NCBI RefSeq assembly: GCF_035956715.1
Contig: NZ_CP108381.1
Coordinates: forward strand, 3,162,001-3,226,000
From: Nocardia sp. NBC_01329
GTDB lineage: Bacteria > Actinomycetota > Actinomycetes > Mycobacteriales > Mycobacteriaceae
DNA: 64,000 nucleotides
Direction: 5' to 3'
The notes under the pieces are model-generated. The model was not told where the DNA came from, made no database searches, and was given only the letters and a program-made list of their open reading frames with translations. How positions within the stretch are numbered: the stretch's first letter is position 1; every line of letters starts with the position of its first letter. Position numbers and translations under genes: made by a program. Positions 1 to 8,765 of the stretch are shown piece by piece.

Positions 1-920
1 ACCGCGTCGGTTCGGTCGATCGGCAGGTACGGCAGCACCGCCGAGACCCGATTGTCGAGGACATATTTCGCGTGCTCGGCCCGCATGGACACCGGCACGA
101 GTATGCGCAGTCCGCGTGCGGTCGGTGTCTCGCCGCGCCTCAGTAACAGCTCCCGGTAGCCCGCGGTGATCGCGGCGAGAACCACGTCGTTGACGGTGAC
201 CCGGTACTTCGCGCCGATATCGGCGACCACGGGCAGCGACACCCGTACGGCGGTGTATCGACGCCGGTGCCCGATGGGCCCGTTGAGCGAGGACACCGGC
301 CCAGATTCCACCACGGCCGCGCCGATGGGAACGAGGCGGCGCACTGTACCGAAGGCGATCCCGGGCATCGACACCGGTAGCTTCAGCAAGGCCGAGAGTT
401 TGGGTGGCCGGGGTGCACGACGTGCAGGTGCCCGCTTGCCCTCGGCCGACGGCGGCGGATCGCAGAGGTTGGCGAATACTGCCACTCCGGAGATTCCGTC
501 CACCAGGCTGTGGTGTGCTTTCAAGACCAATGCCCAGCGATCCCCGGCCAGGCCCTCTACCAGGACGCATTGCCACAACGGGTGGTCGCGATCGAGACGC
601 TCTTCGATTTCGGTGGCCACCAACTCCCACAGTGTCTTCTCGTCGCCGGGTCTCGGCAGGGCTGTCCACCGAATATGGTGAGCGAGGTCGAAGGCGGGAT
701 CGTCCTCCCATTGCGGGGCGGTCACATCGAATGGGGCGCGATGTACTCGTTGCTTCAACCGGGGCATCCCGCCGAGCCGCTGTCCCAGGGTCGCGGTGAA
801 AGCGTCGCGTGCGGGCGGCGGGCCGTCGAGGATCGCGACAACCGCGATACCGAGGCTGATCCGCCGATCGGCGTCCTCCAATTCGATGAAACCGGTGTCG
901 AGTGCACGGAGCTCGGTCAT
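1..920 (-). CDS. Wax ester synthase / diacylglycerol acyltransferase, Tgs1-like (partial, C-terminus beyond window)
   Basis: Catalyses acyl transfer from acyl-CoA to diacylglycerol or fatty alcohol, making storage triacylglycerol or wax. About 306 N-terminal residues are visible. They show the family layout: LDTGFIELEDADRR near the start, the catalytic HHxxxDG motif as HHSLVDG (residues 136-142) and the later SLNGPIG block. The N-terminus resembles mycobacterial Tgs1 (Rv3130c), a DosR-regulon enzyme, more than the neighbouring paralogue does. The start ATG at 918-920 is preceded by GGAGTG. It follows the second acyltransferase on the same strand after 90 bp, so the two are probably co-transcribed. 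The gene is cut by the window edge, not by mutation. Confidence 0.9.
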   Translation of the reverse strand, partial: MTELRALDTGFIELEDADRRISLGIAVVAILDGPPPARDAFTATLGQRLGGMPRLKQRVHRAPFDVTAPQWEDDPAFDLAHHIRWTALPRPGDEKTLWELVATEIEERLDRDHPLWQCVLVEGLAGDRWALVLKAHHSLVDGISGVAVFANLCDPPPSAEGKRAPARRAPRPPKLSALLKLPVSMPGIAFGTVRRLVPIGAAVVESGPVSSLNGPIGHRRRYTAVRVSLPVVADIGAKYRVTVNDVVLAAITAGYRELLLRRGETPTARGLRILVPVSMRAEHAKYVLDNRVSAVLPYLPIDRTDA

Positions 921-1010
921 GACGCACTCCTGTCATGGGGGAGTTGCCGCACGGTCGGCACACCGCTGGTGGCTGTAAAGCAGATGTCGGACCGGCCGGT
1001 CATGGCGCAC

Positions 1011-2393
1011 TCACCTCGCAGCGGTATCCGCGCCGGAACCGAGCGCCGACACTGCACGGAAGCCGGAGTCGAGGCACGCGGTGAATTCCTGGATATCCGG
1101 CACTGCCGCCGTATCGGCATTGATTCCCACACAACATGTTCCGAGGTAGGAGATCAGTGTGGCGTTGAAGGCGGTGCCGATGGTCGGACCGAAAGCGTGG
1201 ATGCTCTCGACCTCGGCGCCCGCGAGGTAGAGCGGGATCGGTGAGCCCGGTACGTCGGAGGCGACGAAGTCGATGTGCTTCAGCATCTGCGCCAGCGCGC
1301 CGCTGGGCAGGCGGTTGAATACGGCCGCCACCGCGTTGGACAGTGGGATGGCGGGTTCACGGCGCCAGCGGTCGACGAGATCGTGCACCACCCACATCAG
1401 GTCCAATACATCGTCGGTGTGGACCGGAATACCGAATCTGGCCAGGGTGATCCGGTTTCCGCCGATCGGATCGTCCTCGGCACGGATACTGATCGGGACC
1501 GTCACCCGCAGCTGCTCTATCGGCGCGTCGTATCGAGTGTGGTAGGAACGCAATCCCAGGAGCAGTGCGGTGAGGAAGGCATCGTTGACGGTGCATCCGG
1601 CCGTGAGTGCGGATTCGGTCAACTGTTGGAGCGGCACCTCGAGTACCGTCAACCGCCGTCCGAGGCTGCGTTCGGTCATCACCGGCGACATCGTGGTGAC
1701 CACAGGACGGGCCAGACGCGCCAGCGAGGACGTGAGGGCCGCGCCACCGCGTGCGGCGGCGACCGGATTCCAGGCCGCTCGTCCGAGCGCCGCCACCGCA
1801 GACACTCCGCCGCGTAGCAGTCCGTACCCCGTCGACCAGTTCCACGCCAGCGTATCGGCGACCTGTCCGGCCACGGACCCGCTACGTCCGCGGACCGGTC
1901 CGCGTTCTGTCCCCTCTCGGGTGATATCCAGTATCTGTCCGGCGATCTCCATACCGCCGACGCCGTCGGTCAAGCTGTGGTGGACCTTGAGAACTGCCGC
2001 CGTGCGCCCTTCGGGCAAACCGGTCAACAGGGTCAATGTCCACAATGGGCGGGCGGGGTCGAAGGCTGTCATCACCTCGTTCCGGGCGAACTCCAGCACA
2101 TCGGACCGGTCCGCCGCACCCGGCAGCGCGGCGCGGCGAAGATGCCAGGACAGATCGAAGTTCGGGTCCGGTTCCCAGCGAGGCGGGGCGAGACCCAACG
2201 GCACCGTGGACAGGATGTGCCGGAACCGCGGGACCACCCGGGTCCCCCGATCCACTACCCGAACCACCGTGTCCCATCGCGGTTCCGCGTCGAGAACGAG
2301 CACCGAGACGATGGTCGAACGGAGCACGGGATCCTGTTCCATGCTCCAGGTGAACAGGTCCGACTGGGTCATATGGGAGGCACCGGAACCCAT
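1011..2393 (-). CDS. Wax ester synthase / diacylglycerol acyltransferase
   Basis: A 460-residue WS/DGAT of usual family length, making neutral storage lipid from acyl-CoA. The active-site motif HHSLTDG is at about residues 138-144, with a PLW motif about 20 residues before it. An alternative ATG at 2370-2372 (MTQSDLF) would remove seven residues. Neither start has a well-spaced ribosome binding site (GAGG directly abuts the upstream ATG), so the start is uncertain. It heads a two-gene unit with the downstream Tgs1-like enzyme. A DosR-type box lies upstream at 2471-2484, in a gap shared with the divergent USP gene. Confidence 0.88.
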   Translation of the reverse strand: MGSGASHMTQSDLFTWSMEQDPVLRSTIVSVLVLDAEPRWDTVVRVVDRGTRVVPRFRHILSTVPLGLAPPRWEPDPNFDLSWHLRRAALPGAADRSDVLEFARNEVMTAFDPARPLWTLTLLTGLPEGRTAAVLKVHHSLTDGVGGMEIAGQILDITREGTERGPVRGRSGSVAGQVADTLAWNWSTGYGLLRGGVSAVAALGRAAWNPVAAARGGAALTSSLARLARPVVTTMSPVMTERSLGRRLTVLEVPLQQLTESALTAGCTVNDAFLTALLLGLRSYHTRYDAPIEQLRVTVPISIRAEDDPIGGNRITLARFGIPVHTDDVLDLMWVVHDLVDRWRREPAIPLSNAVAAVFNRLPSGALAQMLKHIDFVASDVPGSPIPLYLAGAEVESIHAFGPTIGTAFNATLISYLGTCCVGINADTAAVPDIQEFTACLDSGFRAVSALGSGADTAAR

Positions 2394-2441
2394 CCTCGGC
2401 TGCTTTCGTCGTGGGCGATCGGTAAGAACGTCGTCATCTTC

Positions 2442-2484
2442 ACTGTTCCCTCGAGGTCTGATCGCCGGCAGAGGCGAAGGTCAC
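2442..2484 (-). promoter_or_regulatory. Putative DosR box for the WS/DGAT pair
   Basis: GAGGC-GAAG-GTCAC at 2471-2484 fits the GGGAC-N4-GTCCC palindrome at 6 of 10 half-site positions. A weak -10 candidate AACAGT (2447 to 2442) follows after 23 bp on the minus strand. The segment aligns by eye with the hydrogenase promoter at 57702-57744. Confidence 0.4.
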
Positions 2485-2535
2485 CGATCCGCGGTGTCGG
2501 AAACCGCCACGCCGTCCATCGAATGGTCCGGACTA

Positions 2536-2601
2536 TCACCTTTCGGCCCCCGGGTTCATGACAAACGACAGGCGTGCCGGGCGGGGACGGGCTTCTAACC
2601 T
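2536..2601 (+). promoter_or_regulatory. Putative DosR-box pair and -10 for USP gene 2658
   Basis: Two degenerate boxes 22 bp apart: TCACC-TTTC-GGCCC (2536-2549) and ATGAC-AAAC-GACAG (2558-2571). TAACCT (2596-2601) follows after 24 bp. The order and sequence match the promoter of the paralogous USP at 57902-57966. Confidence 0.5.
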
Positions 2602-2657
2602 GTGAATACTGCGCCGCGTCGAATACTGCGCCGCGTCGAGCCGAAGGGACCCGCGAC

Positions 2658-3584
2658 ATGGCCGCCCATCGCACGGACCGACCACACAATCTGGCCTCCG
2701 CTGCCATCGTGGTGGGCACCGACGGTTCCGCCGCCGCCCACCGGGCGGTGCACTGGGCCGCGGAAACCGCGGCCCAGCGTGGCCGGACCCTGCATATCGT
2801 GCACGGGCTCGATCTCACGGCCGCCGCGGCCGCACTGGGCTCCTACGATGTGCTGGCTCCCGGCGTCATCGACAACATCCGCCGGTGCGGGGAGGAGTAC
2901 ATCACCTCGGCGGCGCGCCTGGCCAGGGCGGTCGCTCCGGGCGTCCGGATCCGTACCGAGGTCTGCGAGGCAGAATCCGCGCGCCTGCTCATCGCGCGAT
3001 CGGCCGACGCGCATATGGTCGTCCTCGGCGCGGCCGGCGACAGCGGGACGTTCGCCCACCTCGGCTCCACGCTGCTCGCTGTCGTCGCACACGGGCGAGG
3101 GACCGTGGCGGTGGTCCGGCATCGTGGCGCCGAACTCCGGTCCGGCGGCGGATACCCGGTGGTGGTGGGCATAGACGGCAGCGCCCGGAGCCAAGCCGCC
3201 CTCGCCGCCGCCTTCCACGAGGCCGCCGAGCGCAGGACCCGGCTCGTGGCGGTACACGCCTGGTGCGATCAGCGCTTCGATCGCTTTGCCGGATACCCGA
3301 ATACGATCACGGACCCGGTGGTGGCCGCCTCCGCACAGGCCCTCCTGTCCGAACAGCTCGCCGGTTGGCAGGAGAAGTACCCCGATGTCCCGATCATCCG
3401 CAAGGTCTACCCCGCCGGGCCGGTTCACCAGTTGATCGAGTGGTCGAGGTTGGCGCAACTGGTGGTGGTCGGCAACCGCGGCCGGGGCGGGTTCCGCGGC
3501 CTGTTCCTGGGATCCACCGGCAATGCGCTCGTCCAGCATGCGCACTGCCCGGTCATGGTCGCCCATACCGAACAGCACCGCTGA
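2658..3584 (+). CDS. Tandem-domain universal stress protein
   Basis: 308 residues with two USP domains, roughly 15-150 and 170-305. Each opens with a beta-strand ending VGTDGS or VGIDGS. The second domain ends with the nucleotide-binding pattern G-2x-G-9x-GS/T (GNRGRGGF...LGSTGNAL). Family members bind ATP and act as cytosolic stress or dormancy regulators. The start is set by GAAGGGA eight bases before ATG 2658; the paralogue at 58006 has the same arrangement and the same MAAHRTD N-terminus. The first domain is divergent after LVVLGAAGD (AHLGSTLLAV), so its nucleotide site may be altered. It is divergently transcribed from the acyltransferases, with DosR-like boxes in the gap. Confidence 0.93.
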   Translation: MAAHRTDRPHNLASAAIVVGTDGSAAAHRAVHWAAETAAQRGRTLHIVHGLDLTAAAAALGSYDVLAPGVIDNIRRCGEEYITSAARLARAVAPGVRIRTEVCEAESARLLIARSADAHMVVLGAAGDSGTFAHLGSTLLAVVAHGRGTVAVVRHRGAELRSGGGYPVVVGIDGSARSQAALAAAFHEAAERRTRLVAVHAWCDQRFDRFAGYPNTITDPVVAASAQALLSEQLAGWQEKYPDVPIIRKVYPAGPVHQLIEWSRLAQLVVVGNRGRGGFRGLFLGSTGNALVQHAHCPVMVAHTEQHR

Positions 3585-3623
3585 TTGCTGCGGCCGGCCC
3601 ACGAATTGCCCCGCGCTCACGGC

Positions 3624-4535
3624 TCACCGGGCGTCCCGCGCGCGGGCGATGATCATCGGAGTATCCACAGCGTGCAGCAGCGCGTTACTCGTCGATCCGA
3701 GCAGCATGCTCGTGAAACCGCCGCGCCCGTGGCTGCCCACGACGACCAGTTGCGCGTCGTCCGAGGCGTCGAGCAGCGAGCGGACCGGCCGATCGGCGGT
3801 CACGATCCGCTGGACAGGGACGTCCGGATACCGCTCGCGATAACCGGCGAGGTTCTCGGCCAGCTCCGCTTCCGCCGATGCCCGGGCACTGTCCCAGTTG
3901 CGGACCGGGATATCGAGTCCGCTGGTATCGCTCCAGGCGTGCAGCGCGGTCAGCCCGACTTCGCGGCGCGCCGCCTCGTCGAAGGCGAGTTCCACCGCCG
4001 CGACGCTGTTGCCGGTGCCGTCGACACCCACCAGAACCGGCCGACCGGCCGATACCACGTCCAGTGGCGTGTCGGCATGGATCACCGCGACCGGGCACTG
4101 CGCGTGACGGGTGACCGCCGTACTCACCGACCCGAGCAAGCCGCGTTGGAAGGCGCCCAGGCCACGGCTGCCGACCACCAGCATCCGCGCCGTGGACGAC
4201 TGCGCGATGAGCGCGGGCACGATGAGCAGATCGGTCGCCTCGGTGGTCACGGCGAGTTCGTCGCCCGGGGTCGCTGTCCGGGCCACGTGCACCGCCTCGG
4301 TGAGGATTCGCTCGCCCTCTTCACGCATCCAGCGCAGATCGTTCTCGGTCGCGATCGCTTCGGGTCCGAAGCCGGACGGAATCGTCCACGAATTGACGAG
4401 GTGCAACCCGCAGTGATGCATACCTGCTTCGACAGCGGCCCAGGCAACCGCTCGGTAGGCGCTCGGTGAACCGTCCGCGGCCGCGACTATCAGCGGCTCG
4501 GAGTGTGCCCGCGGGCCGGATCCGTGGTCTGCCAT
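3624..4535 (-). CDS. Tandem-domain universal stress protein
   Basis: 303 residues, two USP domains. Both carry the ATP-binding pattern: GSRGLGAF...LGSVSTAV in domain 1 and GSHGRGGF...LGSTSNAL in domain 2. It follows the USP gene ending at 4552 by only 16 bp on the same strand, so they are one transcription unit, probably continuing from the nitroreductase and dehydrogenase upstream. It converges with the USP at 2658. The start MADHGSG is preceded by GGAAGGG in the intergenic bases. Confidence 0.93.
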   Translation of the reverse strand: MADHGSGPRAHSEPLIVAAADGSPSAYRAVAWAAVEAGMHHCGLHLVNSWTIPSGFGPEAIATENDLRWMREEGERILTEAVHVARTATPGDELAVTTEATDLLIVPALIAQSSTARMLVVGSRGLGAFQRGLLGSVSTAVTRHAQCPVAVIHADTPLDVVSAGRPVLVGVDGTGNSVAAVELAFDEAARREVGLTALHAWSDTSGLDIPVRNWDSARASAEAELAENLAGYRERYPDVPVQRIVTADRPVRSLLDASDDAQLVVVGSHGRGGFTSMLLGSTSNALLHAVDTPMIIARARDAR

Positions 4536-4551
4536 CGGCTTTCCCTTCCTG

Positions 4552-5439
4552 CTAATTCCTCATCGGCCGACCGTGCACGACCATGAGCGGGCATTCCGCC
4601 GCGTACAGCAGCGCGACTGTGGTCGCCCCCAAGAGGATGCCCGGAGCTCCGCCACGTCCGCGGCGACCCACAATCAGCAGCTGAGCCCACGCCGATTCGG
4701 CGGTCAACGTCCGCGCGGGCGCATCGGTCCGGACGACCCTTTCGACCTCCACCCGGGGATAACGCCGGGCGGGGCCGGCCATCCACCGGCCGAGCAGAGC
4801 TTCGTCGGTGGGACGTCTATCGGCGGGAAGTGCGATTCCGCTGGTATCGCTCCAGGCGTGCACCGCCACCAGCCCCACCTCGCGACGCGACGCCTCGGCG
4901 AAAGCCGTCTCCAGCGCGACCAGGCTGTGCGGGCTACCGTCGACCCCGACCGCTACCGGTTTGCGCCGGGAGACCGGGTCGGTGCCGGACTGCCCGGATA
5001 TGACTGCGACCGAGCACTGCGCGTGCGCTGTCACCGCGGAGCTGAGCGAACCGATGACTGTCGGGGCGACCCCACCGCGGCCGCGTCTGCCGACGGCCAG
5101 CATCGCCGCCCGCGCAGAGCGGTCCAGCAGGGTCGGGGTGATCAGTTCGAAGGTCAGCTCTGTCGTGATCGACACCGAGCCGCCGGCCGTCGCGCGTGCT
5201 GCTCGCACCGCTTCGTCGAGCACCCACTCCCCGTCCGCCCGCAACCACTCGATCTCCGCCTCGGCCGGCACCGAGGTCCCCGAACGAGGCGGCAGTGCAC
5301 ACGAAGTGAGCAGGTGCAGCCTTTGCCCCTGCAGCTGGGCTTCCAGCCCGGCCCATGCCGCGGCACGCAGCGACGGTAGTGAGCCGTCGACACCCACCAC
5401 GATGGGTGTGCCGGCTTTCTCGGCCTGGACCTCTGCCAT
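4552..5439 (-). CDS. Tandem-domain universal stress protein
   Basis: 295 residues from ATG 5437-5439 (MAEVQAEKAG). A much longer open frame upstream is not part of the gene. Domain 1 has IVVGVDGS and GRRGRGGV...IGSLSSAV. Domain 2 has VAVGVDGS and GRRGRGGA...LGATTVAL, where the usual Ser/Thr after the last Gly is Ala, so ATP binding in domain 2 may be weaker. It lies 59 bp downstream of the nitroreductase and 16 bp upstream of another USP, consistent with one operon. Confidence 0.9.
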   Translation of the reverse strand: MAEVQAEKAGTPIVVGVDGSLPSLRAAAWAGLEAQLQGQRLHLLTSCALPPRSGTSVPAEAEIEWLRADGEWVLDEAVRAARATAGGSVSITTELTFELITPTLLDRSARAAMLAVGRRGRGGVAPTVIGSLSSAVTAHAQCSVAVISGQSGTDPVSRRKPVAVGVDGSPHSLVALETAFAEASRREVGLVAVHAWSDTSGIALPADRRPTDEALLGRWMAGPARRYPRVEVERVVRTDAPARTLTAESAWAQLLIVGRRGRGGAPGILLGATTVALLYAAECPLMVVHGRPMRN

Positions 5440-5498
5440 CGGGTTGCTCCGTCCTGGTCCGGCGGCACGTAGCCGGTCTTCACCTACCGACGAGCGAT

Positions 5499-6476
5499 CT
5501 AGCGCATGGGCCCGATCACCTCGTCGAGCGGGCGGCGCGGCGAGACCGGGATATCGTCCGCGCCCGCCGGCGCCGACCCGATCCGGACGACCAGCTGCGG
5601 GTAGCCGATGTCCTCGAGCACCCCGCCGCGCACCATATCCCGGGTATCGGGCAGCTCGAAGGGTTCGGTCATCGGGCAGGTCGCCATGCCGAGCATCGTG
5701 GCCGTCAGCAGCACTGCGCTGCCCGCTTCTCCGGCCCGGAGCCGGGACAGCCGATCGTCGGAGTCGGTATGGATCAACAGGAGGCTGCCGCCCTCGGTCA
5801 TCTCCTGGACACCGGATTCGCGCAGTGTGGCGCCCGCGAACTCGCGAGTGAGCGGGTCCGCGGCCACGGGTACGGCGTTGCGCGCGGGTACGCCGTCCGG
5901 TGCGGCGTGATGGCCGCTCCACATCGAGAGTTCGGCGCGATAGTCGGGGTCGGTCCGGTGCGTTTCGGCCGCCCGGGCGAAGGCCGCCACAAGAACCGGA
6001 CGGTCCGCGTCGGCGGTGATCTCACGGACATCGGCACCCTGCTCGGTGGCCGCGGCCGCGAGCGTGGCGAGATCATCGGCCGGGGTCTCCCGGGCCGAAA
6101 CCCGGCGCCGGTCGGTATGTCTGCGGTTTATCGCGCGCGCCAGCTCTTCGTCGTCCGCGGTCGGAGTCGCGCGGGCGAATTCGATCGCCGCGAGGTGCGC
6201 CGGGTCTGCGGGGTTCGGGAGCCGGTGGACGATGGTTCGCCACCCCATGGATTTGGCCGCGACACGGAAGTGGTGCAGTGCCACCCCGCAGCTGAGGATC
6301 TCGTCACGGCCATCGGGGTCGGTATGCGGCAGCCGTCGGCTGTCGTCGGCATACAGGTGAACGGTTCGATCTCCGATCCGCCACTGCCACGGTTGGGTGT
6401 TGTGCACCGAGGGTGCCCGGACGGCCAGCGCCAGGGCGGCACGAACGGCCTCGGTGTCCGGATGAATCCCGGCCAT
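5499..6476 (-). CDS. Acg-type putative FMN nitroreductase
   Basis: 325 residues. The N-terminal APSVHNTQPWQW block and the C-terminal ATCPMTEPFELP block are hallmarks of the Acg (Rv2032) family. These are nitroreductase-fold proteins thought to hold flavin without typical nitroreductase activity, and they are classical DosR-regulon members. The ATG has GCGAGGA 11 bases upstream. It sits between a short-chain dehydrogenase (69 bp upstream) and two USPs on the same strand. Two paralogues occur in this window (38623, 42654). Confidence 0.9.
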   Translation of the reverse strand: MAGIHPDTEAVRAALALAVRAPSVHNTQPWQWRIGDRTVHLYADDSRRLPHTDPDGRDEILSCGVALHHFRVAAKSMGWRTIVHRLPNPADPAHLAAIEFARATPTADDEELARAINRRHTDRRRVSARETPADDLATLAAAATEQGADVREITADADRPVLVAAFARAAETHRTDPDYRAELSMWSGHHAAPDGVPARNAVPVAADPLTREFAGATLRESGVQEMTEGGSLLLIHTDSDDRLSRLRAGEAGSAVLLTATMLGMATCPMTEPFELPDTRDMVRGGVLEDIGYPQLVVRIGSAPAGADDIPVSPRRPLDEVIGPMR

Positions 6477-6545
6477 GATGGGTCCTCGCTCTCGGATCGG
6501 CGGCTTCTTGCGGAAGTTCCGGTCATGCGGACGGCACCGCCTCGG

Positions 6546-7295
6546 TCACGACGGGGCGGGAAGGTTCAGGACCTGTCCCGCGGTGGCGCCGCCGTCCAGG
6601 ACGAATTCCGAACCGGTGGAGAAGGTCGCTTCGGTGATCAGGAAACGGACCATCGCCGCCACCTCCTCCGGTTCGCCGAAACGCGGCAACGGCTGGGCCG
6701 CGGCAACCGATTCGTCCATCACCTCGGTCATCGGAGTGTGTATCGGGCCGGGGTGGACCGAGCACACCCGGACACCGGCCCGGCCGAGTTCGAGCGCGGC
6801 GGCTTTGGTCAGCCCGCGCAAACCCCATTTGCTCGCGACGTAGGCGCCGAGTCCCGCGTACCCCATCAAACCGGCCGTCGACGAGATGTTCAGGATGACT
6901 CCGCCGCCCGCCGCGCGAAGCCGGGGAGCCGCGTAGTGCATACCCAGCCAGGCGCCGTAGAGGTTCACATCGACGACATGGCGGAAGGCCATCGGCGATT
7001 CCGTTTCGACATCACCGAAATCGAGGATTCCGGCGTTGTTGACCAGGATCGCCAGCGGCCCGTACGCGGCCTCGGCTTCGTCTAGGACCCGCCGCCAGTC
7101 CGCTTCGTCGGTGACGTCGAGCCGTTGGAACAGCGCGTGGGGTCCCACCGACTCGGCGAGTGCTGTACCGGCGGGTTCGAGCAGGTCGCCGATGACGACG
7201 TCGATATTGTCCTTGGCCAGGGCGCGGACGATGGCGGCACCGATACCGCGGGCGCCGCCGGTGACGAGCGCGCTGCGGCCGGTGAATGCACTCAT
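6546..7295 (-). CDS. Short-chain dehydrogenase/reductase (hydroxysteroid dehydrogenase-like)
   Basis: 249 residues from ATG 7293-7295, with GAGAGG upstream. It has the classical SDR signature: TGGARGIG for NAD(P) binding at the N-terminus, NNAG at about residue 85, catalytic Ser in NISSTAG and YVASK with catalytic Tyr and Lys, then PGPIHTPM. It is close in style to Mycobacterium FabG3/20-beta-hydroxysteroid dehydrogenase (Rv2002), which lies near DosR-regulon genes in that genus; the true substrate is unknown. It is the first gene of a likely SDR-nitroreductase-USP-USP operon and carries a DosR-type promoter. Confidence 0.88.
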   Translation of the reverse strand: MSAFTGRSALVTGGARGIGAAIVRALAKDNIDVVIGDLLEPAGTALAESVGPHALFQRLDVTDEADWRRVLDEAEAAYGPLAILVNNAGILDFGDVETESPMAFRHVVDVNLYGAWLGMHYAAPRLRAAGGGVILNISSTAGLMGYAGLGAYVASKWGLRGLTKAAALELGRAGVRVCSVHPGPIHTPMTEVMDESVAAAQPLPRFGEPEEVAAMVRFLITEATFSTGSEFVLDGGATAGQVLNLPAPS

Positions 7296-7329
7296 CTCTG
7301 CACCTCTCGTCGCCGGATCATCAGTCCTC

Positions 7330-7372
7330 AGCCTCCCGTTTTCCCCCGCCCGCCGAGACGGTCGAAAGTCAC
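7330..7372 (-). promoter_or_regulatory. Putative DosR box and -10 for the SDR operon
   Basis: CGGTC-GAAA-GTCAC (7359-7372), a 23-bp gap, then GAGGCT (7335 to 7330). A weaker second box, GTGTC-CTCC-GGCAG, lies exactly 22 bp further upstream (7381-7394). The inferred start near 7323 leaves a leader of about 28 nt with a good ribosome binding site. Confidence 0.58.
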
Positions 7373-7432
7373 CTGTCCTGGTGTCCTCCGGCAGCAGATG
7401 ACGCCGCACCGCCGATACGTCCGAGCGGCCTG

Positions 7433-7969
7433 CTATCGAGACTGTTGTGCGCGGCGATCGGCTTCCTCGGACGCCAGGTGCTCGGCCCATGACCTGGCGC
7501 GGTCGAACTCGCCCGGGGCGAGGGGTCCCGTCATCCCTACGACGTAGAAGTCGATCGGGCGCCGGACGAGTTCGAACCCTGCCCGGCGCAGCCGTCTGCC
7601 GATACCGCGGGCCGCGGAGCCCGGCAGGTGGCCGGGGCGCTGCATCTTGGTCCCGAACGCCGCCGCTCGCGCACCGGTCGAGGTCCGGTGTTCGGCCTCG
7701 AGCCATTCTCGGATACCTGTCGCGCCGCCCGTGACGTCCGGGCCGCCGAATCGGTCGGCCGCCTCCTGGCGCGTTCGGCGACGGCTCAATCCGAAGGCAT
7801 GTGTGGGGCCGCCGACCACGAGCAGATCCACCGGCGAGTGCGAGGTGGGCCCGGCGGCGGCCACGTCCACCGATTCGACCTCGGCGAATTCGCCCAGGCC
7901 CCGCGCGATGGCGGTGGCCGCGGCCTCGGTGTTGCCGAAAACGGACTCATAGACGACGCGTGCACGCAT
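7433..7969 (-). CDS. Flavodoxin-family protein
   Basis: 178 residues from ATG 7967-7969, with GAGGAGA upstream (a long upstream open extension is rejected). The N-terminus RVVYESVFGNTEAAA matches the flavodoxin FMN-phosphate loop (T/S-x-T-G-N-T type). VVGGPTHAFG is the second FMN-contact loop. The C-terminal half is rich in basic residues, unlike short electron-transfer flavodoxins. It probably carries electrons or binds FMN in the cytosol; the partner is unknown. It is divergent from the CBS gene at 8300 and has its own DosR-type promoter. Confidence 0.82.
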   Translation of the reverse strand: MRARVVYESVFGNTEAAATAIARGLGEFAEVESVDVAAAGPTSHSPVDLLVVGGPTHAFGLSRRRTRQEAADRFGGPDVTGGATGIREWLEAEHRTSTGARAAAFGTKMQRPGHLPGSAARGIGRRLRRAGFELVRRPIDFYVVGMTGPLAPGEFDRARSWAEHLASEEADRRAQQSR

Positions 7970-8022
7970 GTCGGATCTCCTCATCGCTCGGTGAACAGCG
8001 ACTATGTGGTATGGCGTCTCCG

Positions 8023-8088
8023 AAGCTAATGATGGAGGCGTCGCGCCGACAGTGCCGAAGGAAGGGATTGTCGAGTGACCTTCGGTCG
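8023..8088 (-). promoter_or_regulatory. Putative DosR-box pair and -10 for the flavodoxin gene
   Basis: Distal CGACC-GAAG-GTCAC (minus-strand reading of 8075-8088) and a weak proximal box at 8052-8065 (plus reading GTGCC-GAAG-GAAGG), 23 bp apart. TAGCTT (8028 to 8023) follows after 23 bp. Apart from this site and the 8218 box, the 330-bp gap 7970-8299 holds nothing I can recognise. Confidence 0.45.
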
Positions 8089-8217
8089 TCGAACCCGCCG
8101 CCGACGCGGTAGGCAGCACCTCGGAGATCGCGCAGCACGCCGATGAGTAGGCGGTACGGGGGCGCAGCGCCGGCACGAAGCAACCCGTTTCGCTTCGACG
8201 ACAGAAGACCTGCCGCA

Positions 8218-8231
8218 GAGTACTTAGTCCC
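8218..8231 (+). promoter_or_regulatory. Putative DosR box for CBS gene 8300
   Basis: GAGTA-CTTA-GTCCC closely resembles the mycobacterial DosR consensus (GGGAC-TWWA-GTCCC), including the central CTTA. It lies 69 bp before the ATG. No hexamer is seen at the 23-bp position used elsewhere. Confidence 0.5.
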
Positions 8232-8299
8232 CTGATGCCACCCGATTCCGGCGGCGAGGATGGGCACATCACCGAAACTGTGACATCAGGGAGGCAACC

Positions 8300-8752
8300 A
8301 TGACGACCGCGCAGGCTGTGATGCAGGGAGAAGTGGCCCACATAGGGGTCCGTGACACGCTGGACATCGCGGCGCAGCAGATGCGTCAACGCGGCATCGG
8401 CGCCCTGCCGATCTGCGATGGCGAAGGCAACCCGGTAGGTATCGTCACCGATCGCGACATCGTCGTGAACTGTGTCGCGCTGGGACACAACCCCGCTACT
8501 GCCACCGCTGGTGAGTACGCCCAAGGGGACGAGCTGCGCACAGTGGAGACCGGCACCGATATCGGCGACGCTCTGGCACTGATGGAGCGCTACCAGATCC
8601 GCCGGCTCCCGGTCACCGACCACGGTCGGCTGGTGGGCATCATCACCGAAGCCGACCTGGCCCGGGAACTGCCGGAGCAGGAGGTCGGCGAGTTCGTCGA
8701 GGCGATATGCGAACCTCAGCTGCCCGCCCGGGCCGAAGCACCCACGGCGTAG
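8300..8752 (+). CDS. CBS-domain pair protein (Hrp1-like)
   Basis: 150 residues forming a tandem CBS pair (Bateman module): residues about 10-65 ending GIVTDRDIV and 75-130 ending GIITEADLA. Size and order match mycobacterial Hrp1 (Rv2626c), one of the most strongly hypoxia-induced DosR targets. Such modules bind adenosyl ligands; the function of stand-alone forms is unsettled. The start has CAGGGAGG seven bases upstream. It converges with the kinase fusion gene, 13 bp apart. Confidence 0.9.
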   Translation: MTTAQAVMQGEVAHIGVRDTLDIAAQQMRQRGIGALPICDGEGNPVGIVTDRDIVVNCVALGHNPATATAGEYAQGDELRTVETGTDIGDALALMERYQIRRLPVTDHGRLVGIITEADLARELPEQEVGEFVEAICEPQLPARAEAPTA

Positions 8753-8765
8753 CTGTCGCCACCGC

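Noticed and set aside
510..1244. Long plus-strand frames across the acyltransferase genes
   Set aside because: The minus strand encodes HHSLVDG and HHSLTDG acyltransferases. The plus-strand frames have no recognisable motifs or ribosome binding sites.
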